From Heliocidaris erythrogramma (taxonomy: Eukaryota > Echinodermata > Echinoidea > Camarodonta > Echinometridae), in assembly GCA_025617745.1 (NCBI GenBank), contig CM046858.1:42543750-42607749 (forward strand): 64,000 nt of DNA, written 5' to 3'. Shown piece after piece: positions 55,451-64,000 of this stretch (position 1 is the first letter of the stretch; each line of letters starts with the position of its first letter). A model generated the notes under the pieces. That model saw only the letters and a list, made by a program, of their open reading frames with translations. It made no database searches and was not told the DNA's origin. The translations under genes were made by a program, and so were the position numbers.

Positions 55451-56227
55451 GCCAATTTTACTTTTATTAATACGATCAATTGTAAAAAAGTTTTGCTAAA
55501 GCACTTTATTTTTTCAGCAGATAATATTCAAAAATACAAAAAACTGAAAAATTAATAACATTTTCTTTTTGTCATGCATAATTGTCTCACAAATAGCATT
55601 TTTATAGGCGCTGTGAAAGCGATCTGTGTATTGCTCCATATCGGCATTACCGTGATTTGCCGTGGTTTTTGCAGTAGTGCTGCAGTGACGTAACGGATTT
55701 CTGCGGCTCGTACTAGTAGATATTGTAATATTTATTTTTTTTAAATCGAGATCTATGATTTTATCGACCTGAGCGATGAGTTTTTTGGTCAATCTGACTA
55801 GTTTTATAACATTAAAAATTGTAAAAGTACTAAAATTTGTCAGTGGTGTCTTCTTTTAAAGAGAAGGTTGACTTCTGGGAAAGGTGAAAAATAATTTTTG
55901 AGCTTTCCCATTGCTTTTATGTCAGTTATGGAAGAACAACATAGCAGAAGTGTGGCTCTTCAAATGCCATCATATTCCAAATATATATATAGAAATTGCT
56001 GATATTTTAATATCTTCACATTCGTTGCACAGGAAGGATATGCGCATGCCCCTTTGTTTAAAGGAATCAGGTCAAATGAAGGATTTTCAGTTGAAATTAA
56101 TGTTTGAAAACTGTAACACTCACGCAATATGACATATCTCCGAAATTATGATATAGAATCCAACAAGCCCTCCCAGACTTGCTCAGTGGTGGAGGGAGCG
56201 GTGTTACCCCCACCCCTTTTAAAAATT

Positions 56228-56420
56228 TATGTTGTGGTCTAGTGGATAAGTCACCGGACTGCAGATCACAAGGTACGGGGTTCGAATCCCACCACGACAC
56301 TAACGTCCTTTGGCAAGACACTAATCTACATTTGCCACTCTCCACCCAGGTGTAAATGGGTACCTGATATGCTTGAGCGCTGCGTGACGGATATGAGCAA
56401 TATAAGTGGCCATTATTAGT
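56228..56420 (+). mobile_element. tRNA-derived SINE
   Basis: tRNA-like head 'gtggtctagtggataagtc' (A box) and 'ggggttcgaatcccaccac' (B box), then the body 'ctttggcaagacactaatc' and 'cactctccacccaggtgtaa', ending in an ATT-rich tail. It lies inside the Ig-gene flank of duplication copy 2, where copy 1 has none. Confidence 0.85.
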
Positions 56421-56438
56421 AGTAGTATTATTTATATA

Positions 56439-56576
56439 ATATTGACTGGCCTTGAGGGGGACATCGAAAAATGTTGCCCGCAACAGACTCATATTCTCCC
56501 GAGTCGAAGACGAGGGCAATATGGTTCTTTTAAGGCAACATTTTCGATATTCCCCGAAAGTAGAGCCAGTCAATAT
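56439..56576. mobile_element. Palindromic MITE (~138 bp)
   Basis: Left AATATTGACTGGCC, right GCCAGTCAATATT. The inner arms 'cgaaaaatgttgcc' and 'ggcaacattttcg' also pair. It lies directly after the SINE tail and is non-coding. Confidence 0.8.
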
Positions 56577-56756
56577 TATTATTATTACCTATATCAAGTA
56601 TATCATGTATATGCCTATCTTGTAGCAATGACGGACGTCTGTTTGCCTGTCAGTCTCTCTGATTTCAGATCATTCATGCAGGTATGTAATCTGGGCCAAG
56701 CAATTGTGACGTAAATTATTACCGCGCGTATCCATTGTTTAAGCCGACAATTTAAC

Positions 56757-56821
56757 GTGTACACCAACGAACGTAGAGGGCGGCAACACTTTGCAGTCTT
56801 GCTATGAGGAAGGTTCACTTC
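56757..56821 (+). repeat. Perfect 65-bp inverted repeat, left arm
   Basis: Begins gtgtacaccaacgaacgtag and ends gaggaaggttcacttc. It is the exact reverse complement of 62699-62763, 5.9 kb away. The surrounding sequence does not match. It may be a terminal repeat of a large insertion in duplication copy 2. Confidence 0.9.
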
Positions 56822-59732
56822 GCTAAATTTCTGTGACCATCGTTTTCTCTCAGAGAGGTTTTTAGGTAGATTGTAGATTTGATTTTTTTTCAATTTATAC
56901 TTTCAAAAACTTTTGAATTAAAATGTTAAAATCAGATGTTATGTTCAATAATATTGTTGAATGATTTTTATAATTTTCAAGAGAAAAAAGATTAAAATGG
57001 TTATAAATTTATCATTTTACTTTACGATACAATAATATGTATTTGTGAGGTTGCTAACGTTTTCCTGCTATATTTCGCTGCTACTGCACTGTATTTCGAT
57101 TTCGATCCATGTCCGTACTGTGTGCATATAGCCTATATCGTGTACATTTTTATTGCTACATAATTATACAGTTCTCTCTCTCGATCTGTCGACCGCTTAA
57201 GTAGACTCAGAGTCGGAGCTCGACGATGGATCAATCAAAATTCAAGGTTTGTTTTTAGTTATAAATTTAGATTAACTTATTTGAAATGATGATGAAACAA
57301 ATTTGGCAATCCAGGGTAATAAAATAGAGAGAGCTGTTAGTGTTACTACTGTTACTACTAGTGTTGTTAGCATGCATGTAACGAATAATACCGTATGTTA
57401 AATTAAAAAAAAATGTTCGGATGCTGGATGGAGCGATGATGATCATGATGATGGATGGGGGATCAGATTCGGATGACCGGACACTTAACAAAAATGAAAA
57501 AATAAGGTGGCTGGGACATAAGGAATTCTTGCCGTGATAATCATCATCGATATATTTTTCTATAATATCGGGCAAACCCACAAAATAGGGGCAGGTCGGC
57601 GTGCGCGTGCCATGTTTTACAGTGCGGAGAGGCGGCAGAGGCAAAAATGAACACATGTAACAAGTTCATAATCAAGTTCAAAACAACTTCCAAATATATT
57701 TTAAATCAAGTAATTAATGCTGTGATAATCATATTGTCCTCTTGGCTTTCAGATTTGTAGTTGTTTGATGAAAATCATAACGATTTTGGCCAGAAATGGA
57801 GTCAAACTCGCAAATGTTTCATCGCTGAATCTGGTACAAGATCGTCGCCGCCGCCGCCGCTGGGCTACATTTGCTTGCACACAAATGAATACAGCACGCG
57901 CAGACCGGCCCCTATTCTCCGGGTTTGCCTAATATCGTCTAAGTTAGATAAAAATAGGTCTAACTTAGGCCTAACATTAACAAAGTTAGGCCCTAACGTT
58001 AACCATAATGATAATTGTATTTGTAACTTGTAACTTTTCACAAACTTGAGACAAGGTCAAACTCAAAGGCAAGCATCATGATGTTTTTATTTTTTTTTAA
58101 TTTCAAGAGAGAGAGGGAGAGGGGTTCATATTTAGTCTTGGTTCTACTATTTGTAGACCAGAATCAAAGCACTTTTAATGAGAGGTAATAATACATCTCC
58201 ACAGAGTAATATATCATATGGATGGCCTTTGTTGTTTCACTCAGTGACTTTCAGTAATCACATTCATTAGTCTCATGTTGACTTTGATTGCCCTCAGATA
58301 AACTTGGCAAGGAACTAACTTGTGGCTGATCTACTTGAAGATCTAATAGAGCCTAATGTTAGAGGTCTACATAACTCAACAACTGTTGGAGGTGCCGGAT
58401 GAAGCGGAAAGTCCTACTATAAAAGACTTTGATGAGACGTGAGAAATAAACAGGTAGGTCTAGACCTAACTAGTTGGACTTAATAATACCAAGGAGTTAC
58501 CACAGGGTATTACAGCTAAAAATTATAGGTCTGGTAATGGTAGTGGATCCAGAATCGGTTTACTGGGGGGGGGGGGGGGGGGGGGGGGTTTTTAGTTTAC
58601 ATTGTCCAACCAAAACAGCAACAACAACAAAAGAATTCTGAGAGAATGGACATTTCATTTGTCCTTTTCCTTTATCCACCACTGAGATCTTTCTTCAGTG
58701 TAATATTAAATTAGCTGTTTTAGTGTCTTAAAAAAAAATCAATTATGAGATCTTTAGGGAATGTTCAGTGTGATGTCAGTATAAATAGAATTTTTAGTCC
58801 CCTTAATTATTATATTAAACATTTCATTAATTAATGCAAACAGAAACAAAACAAAATAAGATGTGTGAATACATTACACTTTTATTAAAATCCACAAATA
58901 TTTCAGGATGGATTGTACATGCAGTTAGTATTTATCCTCTTTGAAAAGATCACGAGGGTGAGGATGAGCGTATCTCATTTTTTTTTCTTAATACATAATA
59001 ATGCTTCTCTACACGACTCTCCTTCATCTATTTTACAGATGATGATGAAGATGAAGGCTTACCGCTGAGAATGAAGACAAATTCTGAGAGGAACAAATAA
59101 ATACTTAGCTGCTCCAGTTTTGCATGGTAGGTCTATGCTGTAAGAGTAAGATTGCTATCAGGGGTGTCGATCCGTTTTTGGATTAGGGGGGGGGGGCAAA
59201 ACACCCTAATAGTACTCTACATGATTTTTTCAACACCTCTTAATTACCAGCTTATCCACGGTTACGGGGGGGGGGAATGATTTATTTGCCCTCTCAATAT
59301 TATCGGGGGGGGGGGGGGGCAACTGCCATTGCATAATCGACGCCCCTGGTTGTTATTAGTAGCTCAATACAATCTGGGTACACATATTTTTTTTTCACAT
59401 AAACATCCCAACTGAACTTTCTTGAGACTTTACTAATTTGGTTGCTTTTGAATAGCCTTGAAAATTTTATGTGTCCCACTTTTTTCCTCTTTAAGTACTT
59501 TTGAGAATTCACACTTATTCCATTTCATATAAAGAGTTGATGCTAACTGTGTTAATAGGAAGCTCAAAGTTTCAGGGTTTTATTTTAATTCTAATTGTTG
59601 CTTGTTTAATTATCAAATACACAATGGATGCTATTTTCTAAAATCTTTCCTCTTTTCTTTCAACAGATATGGATTTCCACTTCAGCTCTACTGTGAAATA
59701 GACCCCTGCTTTGATCAACATGTATCTCTTCT
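56822..59732. other. Copy-2-specific DNA, no secure gene
   Basis: No homolog in duplication copy 1. A short start codon frame (MDQSKFK before GTTTGT, at about 57225) and a possible acceptor 'ctattttacag' before 59040 can be drawn, but they support no clear protein. Also present are a (GCC)n tract at about 57850 and a G25 run at 58565-58589. The frames listed by simple ORF search are not convincing. Confidence 0.4.
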
Positions 59733-59917
59733 GGGTCCGCTCGCTATTCAAAAGGACAGCTATTCATAGAAAACCACTATTTTCATTTAACAGACGTTAT
59801 GAATAGCAGTTCTTATGAATAGTTATGAATAATGGTAATTTGTCTATTTAGAAGGACCGCTATTCATTTAGTCACGCATTATGAATAAGCGGTCCTTATG
59901 AATAGCGAGGTTACCCC
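59733..59917. mobile_element. Miniature (185-bp) copy of the 26-bp-array element
   Basis: Left GGGTCCGCTCGCTATTCA, right on the other strand GGGGTAACCTCGCTATTCAT, with 'ggaccgctattcat' motifs in both orientations. It lacks the 26-bp arrays. The flanking atctcttct and atttcttca agree at 7 of 9 positions, a weak target-duplication candidate. Its ends match those of the 37561-43318 unit. Confidence 0.8.
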
Positions 59918-59984
59918 ATTTCTTCATATTAAAATCATATCTGGATTCAAGTTTCAAAATAATATGCATGTTGAGGTGTCGTGG

Positions 59985-60240
59985 TCTAGTGTATACGTCA
60001 CCAGACTGTGGATCATATGGTTCACGGTTCGAATCCTGCTGCAGCGCTAATGGCAAAACAGTCATCTACATTTGTCACTCTCCACCCAGGTGAAGTAAAT
60101 GGGTACCGGTTGGGAGAAATTGCTTAAATGCCTTAGCGCCTTTAATGGCGGCTCGGCTAAAGCTGCGGTATTTAAAGGGCAGAGAGTATATTTGTATAGT
60201 AGTTGCGCTATATAAATGGACATACATGTATATTATTATA
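59985..60240 (+). mobile_element. tRNA-derived SINE, second copy
   Basis: Head 'gtcgtggtctagtgtatacg' and B box 'acggttcgaatcctgct', body 'cactctccacccaggtgaag' and 'aaatgggtaccggttggg', and a 3' part 'gttgcgctatataaatggac'. It is longer and more complete at its 3' end than the copy at 56228. Confidence 0.85.
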
Positions 60241-61443
60241 ATTAGAATGACTGAACAGGAGTTTAAAGTTCTTCAATTATATCTTGAGCATTTTACCCAC
60301 CCCCTCCCCATTTCAAATGTTGTAGTCACATGCAGCCATTTTGTTATAGTAGCTCGTTATTGTGAGGAGGTCTTCCTCTTCTGTGTGGCCTATATAGTGA
60401 GATTACAGGGCCCCTAAATGATATTAAGATAAGCACTGCCAGGGCCACTCCTTTATTAAATCTGCCCGGAGTGTATCACAAACTAATAATAATCTTATCT
60501 GATTCTATGAATTTATAAATTATTAAGTAAATTATTATTTTATTCATTATCTACTGAGAAAATCCATACTATTCAACACTTCATTTGACTTGAAACTATC
60601 TAATTAGATCTCTATGTGTGTTCCTCCTGCCCCTTTTTTTATAGTTAGATTTATAATAATAGTAACATGCAATATACATGTACCAACCTAAAAGGAGATG
60701 GATCATTTAAAGAGTTCTTACAACTGTCAAAATTATCTTTGTTTTTTAGGAGTAAAATTGTTGTCATTGGTGTGTGTTGAACAGAAATTAGATGGTCATT
60801 TATTTCTTATGTCATTTCTTCTTTGTAGGGGTGTAGTGGGTAAATAATCTTTAAATTGTAATTCAAATAATTTACTTCTTGGAAAGGGATTGAAATTAAT
60901 AACGTATGATTCATTTAGATTGAAATTCTTTTTTTTTTTAATGCATGTACATAATTTGTACAGAATATTATTTGACCTTGACAAGTCGGCTGTGATGGAA
61001 CTATATTGTATTGTAGTATATGAAAAAAGTGTATGACTGCAGATGAATTATATAAATTATGTTGGATTTTTTAAAGGAGAAGAAGTAAACGTGTATTTAA
61101 GAAGTAAGACAATGTCTAAACTTCTCTGAAAACTGTCCTCATTTCTGCATGCAAAAAAATATTCATTAAAAAGTAAAAAAATATAAACGTATTTCTGAAT
61201 CGACGTGTATAAACTATTGTACCTTAAATCTTGATTGTGAGAAAGATATACATGTAATTGAAAATTATTCTGTGAACATGATAAAGGTCCTTTCACATTA
61301 TATCAATGAAATGAACCATATAGGGGAGGGGTGAATGAACCAGGACGTGTGATCAAGGTGTATGTATGAGATAGAGAGGGAAGACAAAAAAGATGAGAAA
61401 AGGCGAAACTGAGAAGATAATATGGTGAAAAGGAAAGAGAGAA
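60241..61443. other. Non-coding stretch, nothing recognised
   Basis: AT-rich. It holds no supported gene or family repeat up to the 61444 element. Confidence 0.35.
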
Positions 61444-61787
61444 GGGGCGGATCCAGGGGGCACTTCCGGCCCCTGCCCCCCCCTTTGGAAGAAAAGTATG
61501 CATTTTGTGCCCCCTATTAGAATGAAGACCTTTTTTCTTTTCTTTTTTTTTTTTGTTGCTTGTAAGCAAATTATGGAGGGGAAACTGGACCCCCATAACG
61601 CCCCCCCCCCCCCCCCCCACTGAGCAAATTTTGAAGGTCTGGCGAAATTTTGTTGTTGTTGACAAACGCCCCCCCCCCCCCCCCCGGGCGACTTTTCGAG
61701 AAGCTGGCGAGACCAACAAAATACGGGTCTACCTTGACAAACCTTCATTTGTGTGCCCCCTCTTATACTCAATCCTGGATCCGCCCC
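61444..61787. mobile_element. Short repeat with GGGGCGGATCCAGG inverted ends
   Basis: GGGGCGGATCCAGG at 61444-61457 and CCTGGATCCGCCCC at 61774-61787 are perfect 14-bp inverted ends. The phrase 'gtgccccct' occurs near both. Two C runs (at about 61600 and 61670) lie inside. Fragments of the same repeat are at 23050 and 47640-47690. The 138- and 139-codon minus frames are repeat translations. Confidence 0.75.
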
Positions 61788-62698
61788 TGGGTGAGGTCTG
61801 AATAGAAGTCGTGGCGATGTCCAATTAAATTTAGCTTAACCCCTCCTCTAAAAATAATAACAATGAAATAGGTTAATAAATGAATATATACATACATAAA
61901 TACACACATAATATTAATAATATTGATTATTAATTAATTAAAAAAATAAATAAATATTTCAACAAATGAATAAAAAATAATACAAAAAATAAATCATGAA
62001 TAACCAAAAATTAATGAATAGAAAAACTTTTTAATAAAAGATAATATGAATTGAATTAATTCATGTCGAAATTTCCAATTTCCAATTAAATTCCCTGCAG
62101 CAAGAATCACTGGTTTGCTTTAACATTGTTGTTGCTGGTATTTTTTATGGATGTGTTTAGCCGTTATCATAAATTATGAAATATTCATACCCTGACAGCA
62201 CAGCTACGTCCTCGGGCACGTCCAGTGCAGCGAGATGGTATGACGCTCGGTACCTTTCCCTCGCCTTGCCCAGCCGCCTACGCTGACGCTAGCTAGACTG
62301 TATACCGTTGGATCAGCGAATGGATTTTATTTAATTTCAGCAGTACGCCCGCAGCGGGAGAGAGGTTACCCCTATCCCGAAATGCATTGCGAGTGGTCAC
62401 AAAATCAGCTTGCCGAAAACGTCATGAATTTAGCACACTGGTACAATCACTGATCACAAAGGTGCCTATTTACGATAAGATTATAGATTATAGAAATAAA
62501 ATTTACACGGTATCATGAATGGAATAATGTTTCAAATAATGTATTCTTGCATTATATATTTTTTTTGAAATCTGCATCTATTCGTAGTATCTCCTTTTGT
62601 CTTCATGTCGCTATCAATTCGTCATTGTATTACTTCGATTTATGGTTTTGTTGGCATGCCTACCAAAATGTGCGCGCACTTCAACTGCTTGCGCGTAA
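61788..62698. other. AT-rich stretch and GC-richer island
   Basis: 61850-62060 is built of short A/T words (aataaataaat). At 62200-62300 a GC-richer patch (ctacgtcctcgggcacgtcc) appears without a recognisable gene. Confidence 0.4.
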
Positions 62699-62763
62699 GA
62701 AGTGAACCTTCCTCATAGCAAGACTGCAAAGTGTTGCCGCCCTCTACGTTCGTTGGTGTACAC
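62699..62763 (-). repeat. Perfect 65-bp inverted repeat, right arm
   Basis: The reverse complement of 56757-56821 with no mismatch. Homology to duplication copy 1 resumes about 220 bp further on (near 62985), so this arm lies close to the edge of the copy-2-specific DNA. Confidence 0.9.
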
Positions 62764-63044
62764 CATACTGCGCGTATGTACTTTAATAAAAGCGCACTGA
62801 CAAGAAAAGGTGGATGTTACTCGGGCTCAATTAATGTTGACCGCACTTTTTGTACACAAGGTGAATGGTGAAACCCGGAAAATATGAGGGAATGATGACC
62901 GCTCAGAACTAGGTCATTCGCGGACCGCGCAAAATATGAATATTAATTGCCCTGTAAAAGTGTCCCATATAGGTAATAATAATAAATGGCTCTTTCGCCC
63001 CACCATATCGGATTAAGCGCATTATTGACTCTCATAAAAGTGAA

Positions 63045-63986
63045 TTATGGACTGTAGACGTAATACGTAATAAACACTATTATGGAAAGCTTCACAGGGG
63101 GCGAACCGAAATTCCAAGTACATCCAGAATAACAATTGGCATGATAGTGTGTAGGAAAATCTTGTTTCGTTTCTTCTATGGCCAAGGGTTTGGTTGTGGG
63201 AGCTATTTCAGAAGGAGTCTTATAATTAGTCGACAAGACGGGTCTAGAGACTGGTTCGATCCAGGGATATATGTATTGGTTACATGTCTCTTGGGTAATA
63301 GAGTATATTTTCTTGACATCATGGGCACAACAGGACACAGGGTCTTCTATATTCATGAGCCAAAATAAGCGTCTATACACGATCTCCTGTGAATTGCCGG
63401 TACGATAGGGCATTTTTTTGTTGTTCTGAAAGCAAGACAGCGTTGAGTTACCATTTCCTGGTTTCGAATGGCAATGAACCTCGTAAACATCCGTCATAAA
63501 TCCGCTTGGCATTATAAAGCAAACTGCCGGACCCGGAGGAATAACTATTAAAACCACTTTTTTCATTAAATAATATTCGGGTGTCTCGCCTTGGATAATG
63601 ACCATTAAAACGTATGTACCCTGATCCTCTACCGACACAGATGCAATATTGATTTCTATGGAGATTTCATTGTCATTTTCGACATACACCACGCTAAACC
63701 TTTCGACCTGATCCGGTGACATTAGTCCTTCTGGATCTAAATCTCCGTCGAGGCAAAATGGGCGTTCTTTCCCTTCGAATGTTACAGTGTAGTACTTGGG
63801 GGCAGATTGATGTTCGTTTCTGCATTCAAACTGAATGATCCCGTTCGTTCCAACTTCAAGTGTCAGGGTCTGTTCCTCTTCTGCGATCATAGGGGATGCG
63901 CTTGCATGCAGCAGTGGTGCTAGCATAGATACAGCTCCTAATGCTACCAGTTGTATAATGTAACGCAAATTCCCACCAAGGGACAT
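63045..63986 (-). CDS. Secreted Ig-like protein, paralog 2 (313 aa)
   Basis: Paralog of the gene at 14662-15570 and colinear with it throughout. The signal peptide is MSLGGNLRYIIQLVALGAVS followed by MLAPLLHASAS. The Ig V-like region contains FECRNE (a B-strand Cys that paralog 1 lacks), PFCLDGDLDPEGLM and EDQGTY. The cysteine-rich part has NGNSTLSCF and SCCAHDV, and a stalk APTTKPLA leads to a hydrophobic end (VKLSIIVFITYYVYSP). The start ATG lies 3 nt after an acceptor-like 'ctttcacacag', so a 5' exon beyond the window is likely. The function is unknown; surface recognition is a guess from the fold and anchor. Confidence 0.78.
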   Translation of the reverse strand: MSLGGNLRYIIQLVALGAVSMLAPLLHASASPMIAEEEQTLTLEVGTNGIIQFECRNEHQSAPKYYTVTFEGKERPFCLDGDLDPEGLMSPDQVERFSVVYVENDNEISIEINIASVSVEDQGTYVLMVIIQGETPEYYLMKKVVLIVIPPGPAVCFIMPSGFMTDVYEVHCHSKPGNGNSTLSCFQNNKKMPYRTGNSQEIVYRRLFWLMNIEDPVSCCAHDVKKIYSITQETCNQYIYPWIEPVSRPVLSTNYKTPSEIAPTTKPLAIEETKQDFPTHYHANCYSGCTWNFGSPPVKLSIIVFITYYVYSP

Positions 63987-64000
63987 TTTCTGTGTGAAAG

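Larger units (their letters stand above)
54266..55855. mobile_element. TTAA-flanked DNA transposon remnant with THAP domain
   Basis: Ends AAGAAGACACCACT on the left and AGTGGTGTCTTCTT on the right, a perfect 14-bp inverted repeat with TTAA outside each end (54262-54265, 55856-55859). Copy 1 of the segmental duplication has the uninterrupted site (ttttTTAAatcac, TTAA at 14149-14152). Inside are a broken THAP exon (54536-54807) and a second inverted pair (about 55005-55125 and 55325-55450). A TTAA duplication with a THAP-bearing product fits the Kolobok superfamily. The catalytic core is absent. Confidence 0.8.

Noticed and set aside
57220-59100. Two-exon gene starting MDQSKFK with a second exon near 59040
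   Set aside because: The donor GTTTGT is weak, the first exon is only seven codons and the second ends quickly. No family resemblance.
61303-61801. Frames of 82-139 codons on both strands
   Set aside because: Overlapping translations of a repeat with GGGGCGGATCCAGG ends and poly-C tracts.

Overview
The window looks like animal nuclear DNA. It is AT-rich and gene-poor, has GT-AG introns, and is crowded with LINEs, tRNA-derived SINEs, fold-back (palindromic) DNA elements, minisatellites and long G/C homopolymers. The repeat style (SINE bodies with the 'cactctccacccagg' box, 'aatcctggctacgcccc'-type repeats, TTAA-flanked fold-back elements) suggests a marine deuterostome, most likely an echinoderm such as a sea urchin. 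That is a judgement from memory of repeat style; no marker gene proves it.

Layout. 1-5.6 kb: non-coding DNA with a TA microsatellite, a perfect 37-bp hairpin and a degenerate 'gggcacttatcag' repeat. 5.6-10.7 kb: a CR1/L2-like LINE with an apurinic-type endonuclease and a reverse transcriptase. It is broken by one stop codon and by a 1.26-kb fold-back element inserted at TTAA; excising the element restores the reading frame. 11.8-12.4 kb: a second TTAA fold-back element. 12.5-15.6 kb: one copy of a segmental duplication ending in a minus-strand secreted Ig-like gene. 17.1-23.7 kb: a minus-strand gene of at least eight small exons, all in phase 0, that simple ORF searching misses; it carries a duplicated 35-codon module. 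A tRNA-Arg(UCU)-like gene lies antisense in one intron and a third TTAA fold-back element in another. 24.3-27.4 kb: a 5'-truncated L1/Tx1-like LINE. 28.8-31.6 kb: a two-step higher-order tandem repeat (A-B-A-B).

33-37 kb: dispersed repeats, MITEs and a short gene start resembling the N-terminus of Crypton/DUF3504-type proteins. 37.56-43.32 kb: a 5.76-kb unit bounded by inverted repeats and a 9-bp near-duplication, carrying inverted arrays of a 26-bp minisatellite; a partial copy lies at 44.1-46.1 kb and a 185-bp miniature copy at 59.7 kb. 48.28-50.23 kb: a nested palindrome with its own target duplication. 50.5-51.4 kb: a minisatellite that switches strand. 51.9-64 kb: the second copy of the segmental duplication, ending in the paralogous Ig-like gene. 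It is expanded by a TTAA-flanked element carrying a broken THAP domain and by about 6.7 kb of extra DNA that holds a perfect 65-bp inverted repeat with arms 5.9 kb apart.

How it fits together. The only convincing host genes are the two Ig-like paralogs, the phase-0 multi-exon gene, a short Crypton-like gene start, and a tRNA. Most other structure is mobile DNA. The duplicated segments give an internal clock: an insertion present in one copy and absent from the other happened after the duplication, or was lost since.
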